This document shows, piece after piece, positions 1-8,930 of a stretch of DNA of 64,000 nt. The notes beneath the pieces were generated by a model. It was not told where the DNA came from. It saw only the letters and a program-made list of their open reading frames with translations, and made no database searches. The translations under genes and the position numbers were made by a program. Origin of the DNA: Ga0077555 sp963761475 (lineage in GTDB: Bacteria > Pseudomonadota > Alphaproteobacteria > Rhizobiales > Hyphomicrobiaceae); NCBI GenBank assembly GCA_963761475.1, contig CAVXGT010000015.1, forward strand, positions 310,001 through 374,000, read 5' to 3'. Each line of letters starts with the position of its first letter. Within the stretch, counting starts at the first letter, position 1.

Positions 1-136
1 TCAAAGTCCCGACAGTCGCGGCGGCGCGAGCGGAGTGGTCGAAACTGATGGCTGAGTGGGGCAAGGGAAAAATCGCTGCCGCGAGCGCAGCGGAATAGCC
101 GCGCCCGCGCTGGTTCGCCCGACTTCGGATTGTGCC

Positions 137-412
137 CTACTTGCAGGCCTTCTGGCGGGCCAGGCAGTAAACGGTCGCCCCGTTCTTGCAGGTGAGCTTG
201 ATCGGGCCAACCGGCTTGCGCTGCATGCCCTTGATGGAATTGCCGAGCGCGGCCTTGGCCATGAACTCGGCGAGGTCACGCGTGATCATGTTGGCCGAGC
301 CGCCGGCGCGGACACATTTCGCCGGGGATTGCGCCAGGACCGCGCCACCGCCGGACGCCGTCGCTGCCATAACCACGACAGCCGAGATCGCAATAGCCTG
401 AAACCACCGCAT
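137..412 (-). CDS. small secreted protein, unknown function
   Basis: I do not recognise this 91-residue protein. An N-terminal hydrophobic stretch (about residues 7-27) ending in A-L-A/V-L-A-Q looks like a cleavable signal peptide, so the mature product of about 63 residues should be periplasmic. Four cysteines (C-V-R-A, T-C-K, Y-C-L and a penultimate C-K) could form two disulfides. The ATG at 412 has a GAGGTG-type ribosome site just upstream on the minus strand. It stands alone, divergent from the hydrolase at 602. Confidence 0.6.
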   Translation of the reverse strand: MRWFQAIAISAVVVMAATASGGGAVLAQSPAKCVRAGGSANMITRDLAEFMAKAALGNSIKGMQRKPVGPIKLTCKNGATVYCLARQKACK

Positions 413-601
413 GGATCACCTCTTCGATCACTGAACCCAAACCCGCACGAGTGGCTCATAGCATGGCGCCTCAGGCTTGGGCAGCGGGGTCCCGCAACAT
501 CGCCCAGCCGGGCTGGCTCTGGCGCAACGGTTGTGCGGCGAGACCGGCGCTATTAGTCTCCGTGCCGCACCCTTCGCTCCCAGCCACGGAACATCAGCCC
601 C

Positions 602-1285
602 ATGGACCCCAAGGCCGAACTTCAAGCCGCGCTCGACAAGGTGTTTGCTGCCGACAGCGCGCTCTACCAGAACCGCGGTTTCCAGCGCCGCATCGGCTAC
701 GGCAAACGGCCAGCTCTGATCAACATCGATCTCGCCAACGCCTGGACGCGGCCTGGAAACGCCTTTTCGTGCGAGGGGATGGAGACCATCATCCCGGCGA
801 CGCAGGAGCTGCTGAAAGCCTTTCGGGCACGCAAACTGCCGGTGATCTACACGACCACGGCCTACGACGTCACCGAGGGGCCAAACTCGGACATGGGGCT
901 GTGGCAATACAAGATCCCCGTCGAGATCTTGAAGACCGGCAGCTATGAGGCCGCGATCGACGACCGCATCGCGCCGGAGCCTGGCGAGCACGTCATCGTC
1001 AAGAAGCGGGCGAGCGCCTTCCATGGCACCTACCTTGGCGGCATGCTGCGGGCGGCGGGCGTGGACACGGTGATCGTCACGGGCGTGACAGCGTGCGCCT
1101 GCGTGCGCAACACGGTCGAGGATGCCATCGCCGACGGCTTCAGGCCGATCGTGGTGCGCGAGGCGGTCGGCGACCGCATCATCGGCGCGGTGGAGTGGAA
1201 CCTCTTCGACATCGACGCCAAGTTCGGCGACGTGGAGCCGCTCGACAAGGTTCTCGGCTATCTCAAGTCCAACGATATCAGCTAA
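602..1285 (+). CDS. isochorismatase-fold cysteine hydrolase
   Basis: The 227-residue protein is a cysteine hydrolase of the isochorismatase superfamily, closest in style to N-carbamoylsarcosine amidohydrolase-like amidases that cleave C-N bonds of small amides. The family catalytic triad is visible: Asp43 (N-I-D-L-A-N), Lys134 or Lys135 (V-K-K-R-A-S-A-F) and Cys167 in the T-G-V-T-A-C-A-C-V-R-N-T loop. A cis-peptide Gly-Val precedes the nucleophile loop, as is usual. There is no signal peptide, so it should be cytosolic. It is followed 18 nt later by a gamma-glutamylcyclotransferase-like gene and then a PdxA-family gene, probably one operon. The substrate cannot be inferred. Confidence 0.88.
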   Translation: MDPKAELQAALDKVFAADSALYQNRGFQRRIGYGKRPALINIDLANAWTRPGNAFSCEGMETIIPATQELLKAFRARKLPVIYTTTAYDVTEGPNSDMGLWQYKIPVEILKTGSYEAAIDDRIAPEPGEHVIVKKRASAFHGTYLGGMLRAAGVDTVIVTGVTACACVRNTVEDAIADGFRPIVVREAVGDRIIGAVEWNLFDIDAKFGDVEPLDKVLGYLKSNDIS

Positions 1286-1303
1286 CAACGGGAGCCAAAG
1301 CGC

Positions 1304-1726
1304 GTGACCCAAGCGGCGCATTGCGTATTCGTCTACGGCACTCTCAAGCGCGGGTTCCCAAACCACCACTACATGGCGGGCGCCCGCTTCATCGGCATGG
1401 CTTCCACGGTGGAGGCGTGGCCGCTGGTGGTCGGCAATCAATGGTTCAGCCCTTACCTGCTGCCGGAGCGTGGTGAAGGCCACCGGGTGAGGGGCGAACT
1501 GTGGGAGGTGCCGGAGGCCATGATGCCGGCCCTCGACGAGCTTGAATCGACACATCTGCCCAACGGCTACCGGCGCGAGCGCATCAGCGTCATCGGCGAA
1601 GGCGGCGGCGAACACCGCGACGCCTGGGCCTATTTCCGCGAGCGCCGGCACATCGCGACGATCCATTCCGAGCCCATGGCCGACTACCAGGACCACCGCT
1701 ACGTCGCCCGCCAGGACCGCGACTAA
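1304..1726 (+). CDS. gamma-glutamylcyclotransferase (AIG2/GGCT-like) family protein
   Basis: A 140-residue protein with the family signature V-Y-G-T-L-K-R-G near residues 10-17 that forms the substrate-binding loop, and an acidic segment L-D-E-L-E around residue 80 that supplies the general acid/base Glu. Family members cyclise gamma-glutamyl amines or peptides to 5-oxoproline. The real substrate here is unknown. The start is GTG at 1304, supported by GGAG at 1291-1294. The gene begins 18 nt after the upstream hydrolase and ends 19 nt before the PdxA-family gene, so the three are likely co-transcribed. Confidence 0.85.
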   Translation: MTQAAHCVFVYGTLKRGFPNHHYMAGARFIGMASTVEAWPLVVGNQWFSPYLLPERGEGHRVRGELWEVPEAMMPALDELESTHLPNGYRRERISVIGEGGGEHRDAWAYFRERRHIATIHSEPMADYQDHRYVARQDRD

Positions 1727-1745
1727 CCTTCGAGGATTGAACGTC

Positions 1746-2817
1746 ATGCCGACAGCCCAGCGCCCCGTCATCGCCCTTGCCATGGGAGATCCCTGCGGCA
1801 TCAGCCCCGAACTCACCGCCAAACTCCTTGTCGACGCCGACGTCCGGGGGGCCGGCGATGTGATCGTCATCGGCGATCGGCGCGTGTTGGCCGAAGGGGA
1901 AGCGGTTGCGAACGTGCGCTGCGACATGGACGCGTGGACGCCCGGCTCACCGCTGGCGTTCGCGGGCAAGCCGGTGTTCGTCGACCTCAAGCATCTCGAG
2001 CCCGCGCGGATCGAGCGCGGCGTGGCGTCGGCCGAGGGCGGTCGCTTCGCCATGCGCAATTTCCGCACCGTGCTACGACTCGCGCACGCCGGGGGCGCGG
2101 ACGCCGCCACCTTCACGCCCTTCAACAAGCACGCCATGAAGCTCGGCGCCGGTCACTACGAGGACGAGATCGCCGTCATCAGCGAGGAGACCGGAGCGAG
2201 CGCAGCCCGGCCGCGAGTTCAACATTCTGGGCAAGCTGTGGAATGCGCGCGTCACCAGCCACATTCCGCTGAAGGACGTGTCGGCCAACCTCAGCACGGC
2301 GCGGATCGTGGAAGCCATCAGGCTCACCGACCGCTCGATGCGGGAAGCCGGTTTTGCCAAGCCGCGCATCGCCGTTGCCGCGCTCAATCCGCACGCCGGC
2401 GACGGCGGCAATTTCGGCATGGAAGAGATCGAGATCCTGGAGCCGGCCGTGGCGGAAGCCAAGGCGCTAGGGTTTGCCGTCGAAGGGCCGTTTCCCTCCG
2501 ACACCGTTTTCGTGCGCGCCAAGCGCGGCGATTTCGATGCCGTGCAGACCATGTTCCACGACCAGGGCCAGATCGCCATGAAGCTGATGGGCTTCGAGGC
2601 CGGTGTCACGCTGATCGGCGGCTATGGATTTCCGGTCTGCACGCCGGCGCACGGCACCGCCTACGACATCGCCGGTCAGGGCAAGGCCAATCTCGGCGCC
2701 AGCCGCAATGCATTACTGATCGCGGCGCAGATGGCCAGGCCGCGGGCGCTCGATGCCGGCGAGCGGGGTCGCATCCTCAGTGCAGTCCTTGCGCAGAAAG
2801 AGCCCCGGGCCGGTTAG
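1746..2817 (+). CDS. pdxA: PdxA-family 4-phospho-hydroxyacid dehydrogenase, frameshifted
   Basis: PdxA-family enzymes oxidise 4-hydroxythreonine-4-phosphate (pyridoxal phosphate synthesis) or, in the PdxA2 branch, other four-carbon phospho-acids. The N-terminal part carries M-G-D-P-C-G-I-S-P-E. The metal-binding histidines lie in N-K-H-A-M-K-L-G-A-G-H-Y-E-D-E, H-D-Q-G-Q-I-A-M-K and T-P-A-H-G-T-A-Y-D-I-A-G. The reading frame shifts at the CCC at 2206-2208. Removing one C restores the family-like join E-T-G-A-S-A-A-G-R-E-F-N-I-L-G-K-L-W-N. The protein would then be about 356 residues, normal for the family. The locus is not beside other pyridoxine genes, which favours a catabolic PdxA2 role, but this is inference. 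Confidence 0.82.
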
Positions 2818-2837
2818 AGATTTTTTTTTGGTTTGTT

Positions 2838-2960
2838 TGCGCTCACGGCGCGTATCGCGCTGCCGAGGGGCAGCGCTGCGCCTCCGCGAGGGCGCCGCAA
2901 AGCGGCGGGCCGCCGTCGCGGCCTTCGCCTAGTGCGCGACGGGTCGCGCGCTAGGCGCTC
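2838..2960 (+). repeat. single copy of the 126-bp hairpin repeat
   Basis: This copy shares the head found at 24848 onward (gctcacggcgcgtatcgcgctg ... cagcgctgcgcctccgcg ... gcggcgggccgc ... cgcggcc), then ends in its own hairpin: left arm 2928-2940, right arm 2944-2955, nearly perfect, with a sequence unrelated to the hairpin of the other copies. It sits right behind the PdxA-family stop codon and a run of nine T (2821-2829). Confidence 0.85.
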
Positions 2961-3011
2961 AGGGGGTGGGTAATTGGCGGGTTCGGCTTGGTGGTCTTGG
3001 CCCCATACAGT

Positions 3012-3707
3012 TCACGCCAGGCGGCGGGCTGCGGTCTCGACGGCGGCGAGGCGCTCGGCCTGACGGCTGGCAGCGGCATGCCGGGTCCTGTCGACGATCT
3101 CGGTGCCAGCGCCTTCCGGCGATCCGGCGTTGAAGGGCGGATGGGGATCGTACTCGATCGCCAACTGGATCGACTTGGCGAGATCGTCGCCGAAGGCGTC
3201 GGCTGCCACCTTCAATGCGAAGTCGATGCCGGCCGTGACACCGCCACCGGTGATGACGTTGCCATCGACGGCGACGCGGTCGGCCACGGGAATGGCGCCG
3301 AAGGAGGCCAGCATCTCGCGGCTCATCCAGTGGGTGGCGGCGCGCCGGCCCTTGAGCAGGCCCGCGGCGCCCAGCACCAGCGCGCCCGTGCAGACGCTGG
3401 TGACATAGCGCGCGACCTTGGCCTGGCGCTGGAGAAAGGCCAGCGTCTCCTCGTCGTTGAGCAGGGCGTTCATGCCGCCACCGCCCGGCACGCAGACGAG
3501 GTCGAGATCGGGGCACTCGGCCATCGTCGTCGTCGGCATGATCGCCATGCCACCGTTGGCGCGCACCGGCGCCATGGTCTTGGCCACGAGGTGGACCTCG
3601 GCGCCCGGAAACTTGATGAAGACCTCATAGGGTCCTGTCATGTCGAGCTGGGTGATCTCGGGAAACAGCAACAGTCCCACGCGAAAGGACTTCGGAGCGG
3701 CAGTCAT
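3012..3707 (-). CDS. DJ-1/PfpI family protein, isonitrile hydratase-like
   Basis: A 231-residue cytosolic protein of the DJ-1/PfpI/ThiJ superfamily. The nucleophile elbow is V-T-S-V-C-T-G-A with Cys106, after the strand motif C-V-P-G-G-G-G. Near the N-terminus, L-D-M-T-G-P-Y-E-V-F contains the Asp typical of isonitrile hydratase (InhA), which adds water to isonitriles to give N-formamides. The T-G-G-G-V-T-A-G-I-D segment is also typical of that branch. There is no C-terminal AraC HTH. Start ATG at 3707 has AGAGGT upstream. It is transcribed away from the HAD gene at 3791, with a short shared promoter region. The InhA activity is a family-based guess. Confidence 0.85.
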   Translation of the reverse strand: MTAAPKSFRVGLLLFPEITQLDMTGPYEVFIKFPGAEVHLVAKTMAPVRANGGMAIMPTTTMAECPDLDLVCVPGGGGMNALLNDEETLAFLQRQAKVARYVTSVCTGALVLGAAGLLKGRRAATHWMSREMLASFGAIPVADRVAVDGNVITGGGVTAGIDFALKVAADAFGDDLAKSIQLAIEYDPHPPFNAGSPEGAGTEIVDRTRHAAASRQAERLAAVETAARRLA

Positions 3708-3790
3708 GGCACGGACCTCTTGCTCATTGGTATCGATTGGGCGCTAGACTAAGGGTTGAGACCGTCACTGCACAAGGATGCTCACCTTCC

Positions 3791-4522
3791 ATGGCCAGTT
3801 CCCTCGATATCGTCCGCCGCGAGACCCGAGCGCTCGTCTTCGACCAATACGGCACCGTCGTCGACATGCAGGGTGGCTTGGTCGCTGCCGTGACGCCGTT
3901 CCTCAGGAACAAGGGCTGGACAGGTGACGCCAACCAGTTCGTCACCTGGTGGCGGCGCACGCACTACGAGGACAGCATGATCGATGCGCTGCTTGACCGC
4001 GGACACACGCCGTATCGCCAGATCGGGCACAGGGCCGTGTCGCAGGTGCTGGAGCGGGCGCGGATCAGCCACACTCAAGACGAGGTCAGGTGGCTCGTCT
4101 CCCAGATCGAGGCGCTGAAGCCGTTCCCCGATGTGGTCGCCGCCCTCGAACGGTTGGCGACCCGCTACCGGCTGGTCATACTGTCGAATGGCGATCGCGA
4201 CATGCTGGAGGCCGCCAAGGCACACATCGGCTTTCCTTTCGACCTCACGATATCCGTGCAAGAGGCCGGATACTTCAAGCCGCACTGGCAGACCTATGCC
4301 ACGGCCGAGCGGATGATCACCGAGCGCTGGCCCGAGATCGAACGCAGCGGCTGTCTGTTCGTTGCCAATCACGCCTTCGATTGCATCGGGGCCAAATCGC
4401 ACGGCTTTCGCGCAGCCTTCGTCGATCGGCGCAAGCGGCCCTATGGCCAGTCGCCGCTGCAGCCGGACCTGATCGTGGCGGACTTCAAAGAGCTCGCCCT
4501 CAGCCTCGTCGACGAAGCCTGA
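3791..4522 (+). CDS. HAD-superfamily haloacid dehalogenase type II-like protein
   Basis: A 243-residue protein of the HAD superfamily. Motif I is V-F-D-Q-Y-G-T-V with nucleophile Asp18. Motif II is I-L-S-N-G-D, the conserved Lys is in Y-F-K-P-H, and motif IV is N-H-A-F-D-C-I-G-A-K. This pattern, with D-x-Y-G-T and a four-helix cap, fits type II L-2-haloacid dehalogenases, which hydrolyse 2-haloalkanoates through an aspartyl ester. The canonical F-D-x-Y-G-T-L is V here. I chose ATG at 3791, with AAGGA at 3774, rather than an upstream in-frame start. The gene is divergent from the DJ-1-family gene, so no operon evidence fixes the substrate. Confidence 0.85.
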   Translation: MASSLDIVRRETRALVFDQYGTVVDMQGGLVAAVTPFLRNKGWTGDANQFVTWWRRTHYEDSMIDALLDRGHTPYRQIGHRAVSQVLERARISHTQDEVRWLVSQIEALKPFPDVVAALERLATRYRLVILSNGDRDMLEAAKAHIGFPFDLTISVQEAGYFKPHWQTYATAERMITERWPEIERSGCLFVANHAFDCIGAKSHGFRAAFVDRRKRPYGQSPLQPDLIVADFKELALSLVDEA

Positions 4523-4595
4523 TCCACCTTGCGGGTCCGCGTGGCCTGCCCCCTCCCCACCTGCCCGCCCACAGCCGTTGCCCGAGGACACCGCC

Positions 4596-6882
4596 ATGCC
4601 GAGCCCCACGCCAGCCCACCGGCAATCGATAAGCGTTGCCGGCCCGAGTGGCCCGATCGAGATCCTGATCGACCGCTATGGCGTTGCCCACATCTACGCC
4701 AACAGCATCGAAGACGTCTTTTTCGGCCAAGGCTTCAACGCGGCGCGCGACCGGCTTTGGCAGCTCGAGATGTGGCGGCGTCGCGGACTCGGGCTGACGG
4801 CAGAGGTGTTCGGGCCAAAGTTCGTCGAGCGTGACCGGGCCGCGCGCCTGCTGCTCTATCGCGGCGACATGGAAGCGGAGTGGGCCGCGTATGGCGCCAA
4901 CGCCAAACCCTGGACTACGGCCTTCGTCACCGGCATCAACGCCTACGTCGACCTTGTCCACGGCGAGCCAGAACGGTTGCCGCTCGAGTTCGTCGCGTGC
5001 GGTTTGCTGCCGTCAAAGTGGGCTGCCGAGGACGTGGTGCGATGCCGGGCACATGCGCGCGTGCGCAACCTCGATACGGAGGTGGCGCGGGCCAACATCA
5101 CGGCCGCACACGGCCTGGAGCAGGCGGCGCTGGTGAAGGCGCTGGACCCACCGTGGACGCTGGCCTATCCCGACGGCGTCACGCCGGAGGCTATCCCAGG
5201 CGAGGTGTTGAAGACTTATCGGCTGGCCACCAACCTGCTCGATCTGACGGGTGCGGACCTCGCGCAATCACCGGGTCCGCTCGCGAGCCTCGACGGCAGC
5301 AACAACTGGGCGGTGCGACCTGAACGTAGCACGACCGGACGGGCGCTGCTGGCGACCGACCCACATCGCCAGCAGGAGCTGCCTTCGCTGCGCTACACGG
5401 TGCATCTGAATGCCCCCGGCCTCAATGTCATCGGCGCCGGCGAGCCGGCCATTCCCGGCGTGTCGCTCGGCCACAACGAGCGCATTGCCTTCGGGCTCAC
5501 GATCTTCCCGACCGACCAGGAAGACCTCTACGTCTATGAGCTCGATCCGAATGATGCCGGCCGCTACCGCTATGGCGAAGGCTATGAAGCGATCCGGGAG
5601 GTCGTCGAGACGATGCCGGTGCGCGGCGGGCCACCGGTTGATGTCAGGCTGCAGTTCACACGGCACGGCCCCGTTCTCCACCATGCGCCGGCAAAGTTGC
5701 GGGCCTACGCACTGCGCACGGTTTGGACCGAGCCCGGCACGGCGGCCTACATGGCCTCGCTGCGCTACCTGCAAGCGGCCAACTGGGACGAGTTCGTCGC
5801 CGCCCAGAGCTCATGGGGGGCACCGTCGGTCAATCATGTGTACGCCGACGTCGACGGCAATATCGGCTGGATCACCGCGGGCAAGCTGCCGCGCCGCCCG
5901 AACTGGGACGGCCTGTTGCCGGTGCCGGGGGATGGCCGTTTCGAGTGGGACGGGTTCATGGCGGCTTCAGACCATCCGCGGTCCTTCAACCCGGCGAGCG
6001 GTTGGGTCGGCAGCGCCAATCAGATGAACCTGCCGGCCGATTTCGACCATGCGCCGGCACAAGACCGGGTTCGAGTTCTCTGCCGGCGGCCGCTTCCGGC
6101 GCCTCACCGCCGTTCTGGACGGGACGGAGACGTTCTCGCTCGAGGATTTCGCACGACTGCAGGGCGACGTGCAGTGCCCGGCTGCGAAAGCGCTGATTGC
6201 GCGGCTTGGCACGATGCCGGCGTGGGACGGTGCGGCGGAGGAGGCGCGGGCGATGCTGCTCGCATGGGACGGCAACCTCGACGCTCATTCCGCGCCGGCC
6301 CTGCTGTCGGAAATCTGGCTGCAGCGCCATCTCATCCCGGCCGCCATGCGCCTGCTCAGTCCGCCAGACGTGGTCGCAGCGATCGAGGCACCCGATACCG
6401 ATTTCCTGGTGGCCCAGTTCATCGCCTCGGCGCCCGAAGCGTTGTGGCGCGGCACGCTCGCTGCGGCCTGGGTGCAAGCCCGCGAGGTGGGCGGCCCCGA
6501 CCCCGGGGGCTGGCGATGGGGCGCCGTGCACCACATCCGTCTCGGACATCTGCTGAGCCCCGTTCTCGGGCCGCCGCTGGCGCAGCGGCTGGATCTCGGG
6601 CCGTTGCCCAAGGGCGGCAGCGGGCTCACCGTCAACAACAACGGCTACACCGCTGCCGATTTCGGCATCCAGCATGGCGTGGCCTGGCGCATGCTGGCTG
6701 ACGTCGGCAACTGGGACGCCTGCCGCTTCATAAATTCGCCGGGCCAGTCGGGTGATCCTGCGAGCCCGCACTATGGCGACCATTTTCCGATCTGGGCGCG
6801 GGACGACTATCTGCCGCTCCTCTTCAGCCGTGATGTCGTCGAAGGCGTTGTCGAACGATGCGTACGGCTCCTGCCGCGGTAG
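4596..6882 (+). CDS. penicillin acylase family (Ntn) amidohydrolase, frameshifted
   Basis: This is a penicillin-amidase-family N-terminal-nucleophile hydrolase, normally matured by self-cleavage into alpha and beta chains and acting on N-acyl amides (penicillins, acyl-homoserine lactones and others). The beta-chain nucleophile is Ser235 in D-G-S-N-N-W-A-V. Later oxyanion/structural motifs include S-A-N-Q-M-N-L-P and L-T-V-N-N-N-G-Y. The frame changes near 6052 in gcgccggcac, where removing one C joins F-D-H-A to R-H-K-T-G-F-E-F. The corrected length is about 761 residues. The start ATG 4596 follows GAGGA. No signal peptide is visible, which is unusual because many members are periplasmic. The substrate is unknown. 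Confidence 0.85.
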
Positions 6883-7238
6883 CCCGCGGGGGTCGTATCG
6901 GACGGGTGATCAGGGAGGCGAAAGCGATTGCGGCCGCTGGGCGACGAGTTGGGCATCGCGGAGCGTGGCCAAGTTGCATCCGGCGGCGTGTGCCGGGATT
7001 GGCTTTGACCAGGGTTGGCGGCGGGCAAGCGGAGGGGTGGCTCGGCCGCTTGCTGATGCCGGCATTCCGCTCGGCGATCGGCGTTGCCACGGGTGCGCTG
7101 ACCTCCTATAGGCTCAGCGTCGCGGCATCGAGAGGTTCGGGGGGCGGGATTGTCGGCGAGTTGGTTTGACCACGATGGCAGGATGCCGCGCGCGACGGCG
7201 ACGGTCCAGGCTCCGACACGACGAGGTCGACACACAAT
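6883..7238. other. non-coding stretch before tRNA-Leu
   Basis: I see no gene here. Short open frames lack ribosome sites and family features. The 3' part should contain the promoter of the tRNA, but I cannot point to a convincing -35/-10 pair. Confidence 0.4.
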
Positions 7239-7325
7239 GCGGACGTGGTGGAATTGGTAGACACACAGGACTTAAAATCCTGAGATGGAAACATCGTGCG
7301 GGTTCGAGTCCCGCCGTCCGCACCA
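7239..7325 (+). tRNA. tRNA-Leu (UAA)
   Basis: The acceptor arm GCGGACG at 7239-7245 pairs with CGTCCGC ending at 7321. The anticodon stem CAGGA/TCCTG encloses loop CTTAAAA with anticodon TAA. A long variable arm follows, as in class II tRNAs, then the T arm GCGGGTTCGAGTCCCGC. CCA is encoded at 7323-7325. Confidence 0.97.
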
Positions 7326-7583
7326 ATTATTTAACTGGGTTACGTGATTTCCTAATGACGATCATCGGCGGGAAGCTAGTTCCAGGTAGCGCCTAGGTAG
7401 CAAATTCGCTGAGCTTGGATGGCGTTGGCTGGGACGGAATGACGCTTCCCAGAACGGTTGCTCGGGCCCCGAAGGCTCATACCCGTCGATCGTGGCAGCA
7501 AGCCTCATCTTGACGCAGCCAAGCCCGGATCGCTCTCCATGAAGTGCTAATCCATTTGAACATTCGAGGGTTCAAGGGTGGCG

Positions 7584-8570
7584 ATGAAGAAGCAGACGAC
7601 AAAGAAGAAGCATCACTACGTCCCAGTGTCGTATCTGAAGGCATTCTGCGGCGACGATGAGATGCTGGCCGTCTATCGCAAGGACGCGCCGACTGAGCCG
7701 TTCCGCAAGCGCCCCGACGACGTGGGATTTCATAAATACTTCTACGCTCAACCACTACCTGGCGGCTATCGGGACACAAACCGCCTCGAGGACAGGTTTT
7801 CGGAGTTGGAGGGCAAGTGGCCTCCTCTGGTCGAGGCGCTTGGTATGCGCGATTGCGTGAACGACAGGCTCGAGGATGTGTGCGCCTTAGTGGCACTCCA
7901 GCGAGCCAGAGTTCCAGCCGCGAGGGATGCTGCAGAGCAAATACTGGCTGCCAGCGTGATGACGACGGCGCGGCAACTAGAAGCGGCAGGGAAATTCCCG
8001 CCACCGCCGAAAGGATATGAGAAAATTTTGGATGACGTAGTCGTCTCGATCGATCCGCATCAATCGATTCATGCGATGGTTCAGATCATCCAGGCGATGG
8101 GCCAAGTGCTTGACAGGGTAGGGCTCGTCGTACTGCACAATCAAACGGCTTTGGAGTTCATCACAAGCGACAATCCGGTGATCTACTTCGATCCAGCGGT
8201 GAGCAACGAGGCGCTGCGGCCCTATGGGCTAACGCCGAACAGCGATGTCGTGCTGATGATGCCGATCGCGCCGAAGCTGATGCTGTTTGGGACTTCCTGG
8301 GACAAGGAGCGATTTGCCCGGCGCGGCATCGAGCATTGCGCATTGATCGACCCCGATAAGGTCGCGGCGATGAACGAGAAGGTGGTCCGATTTGCCTATG
8401 AAGCAGTCTATGCGTGTCGGCAGCCGGATGAAGCGATGATCCAGGCTCACGCGGCCTACTCTCCGGTATTGAAGGCAACACATTTGCCACTGGCCAACGG
8501 ACGCGGAATCTTCTTCGAGCACCGGTTTGGTGAGCGGGCAAAATTGCCGAAGTGGAAGGGACGGAATTGA
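7584..8570 (+). CDS. DUF4238 domain protein
   Basis: A 328-residue protein with the DUF4238 N-terminal signature K-K-H-H-Y-V-P-V-S-Y-L-K-A-F near residue 10. The function of this family is not known to me. Members are often found in accessory regions. The C-terminal half contains F-I-T-S-D-N-P-V-I-Y, another segment typical of the family, and M-M-P-I-A-P-K-L-M-L. ATG at 7584 is preferred over GTG at 7578 because AAGGG lies at 7574-7578. It begins about 260 nt after the tRNA-Leu and is followed by an ArdC remnant in the opposite orientation, which suggests cargo of an old integration at the tRNA. Confidence 0.85.
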   Translation: MKKQTTKKKHHYVPVSYLKAFCGDDEMLAVYRKDAPTEPFRKRPDDVGFHKYFYAQPLPGGYRDTNRLEDRFSELEGKWPPLVEALGMRDCVNDRLEDVCALVALQRARVPAARDAAEQILAASVMTTARQLEAAGKFPPPPKGYEKILDDVVVSIDPHQSIHAMVQIIQAMGQVLDRVGLVVLHNQTALEFITSDNPVIYFDPAVSNEALRPYGLTPNSDVVLMMPIAPKLMLFGTSWDKERFARRGIEHCALIDPDKVAAMNEKVVRFAYEAVYACRQPDEAMIQAHAAYSPVLKATHLPLANGRGIFFEHRFGERAKLPKWKGRN

Positions 8571-8627
8571 CTTAGTGAAAGGAGCCCTAGCGGGTTGCCG
8601 GGGCTCGGGTGCGGTGGTCAGGGTGTG

Positions 8628-8830
8628 TCAGTCCTGACTGGGCTGCTTGGAGTGGAGCCACGCCACCGCCTGGCTCGCCTTGGCGGCGGCGGTGAAGATC
8701 GCCTTCGGATCGCTCTTCAGGAGCTGCAGCCAGTTGGCGATGTACTGGGCGTGGTCGGCACGCGTGTCCTGCGTCACGCCGGTCTCGGCGCACAGCATCG
8801 CGGCTCCGATTTCGGCGACCTGCCGGCGGC
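8628..8830 (-). pseudogene. ArdC-like antirestriction protein, C-terminal remnant
   Basis: Read on the minus strand from about 8830 down to a TGA at 8628-8630, the sequence encodes a tail very like ArdC/DUF1738 proteins: V-A-E-I-G-A-A-M-L-C, then Y-I-A-N-W-L-Q-L-L-K, then A-I-F-T-A-A-A-K-A and W-L-H-S-K-Q. Intact ArdC proteins are about 300 residues, with an N-terminal ssDNA-binding region and a zincin metalloprotease domain, and are carried by plasmids and integrative elements. The rest of the gene is absent, so this is a fragment left by a mobile element. Confidence 0.75.
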
Positions 8831-8930
8831 CGCGACGCTGGGTGCACGAGAGCCGGACAGGTGATGATGCTGCGCTGATCCGGGACAGAGCCTGGTCTTC
8901 AGGGTGTTGCCCGATACGGCATTAACGAGC

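Noticed and set aside
428..2137. 569-codon open frame on the minus strand
   Set aside because: It overlaps three well-supported plus-strand genes and has no recognisable domain.
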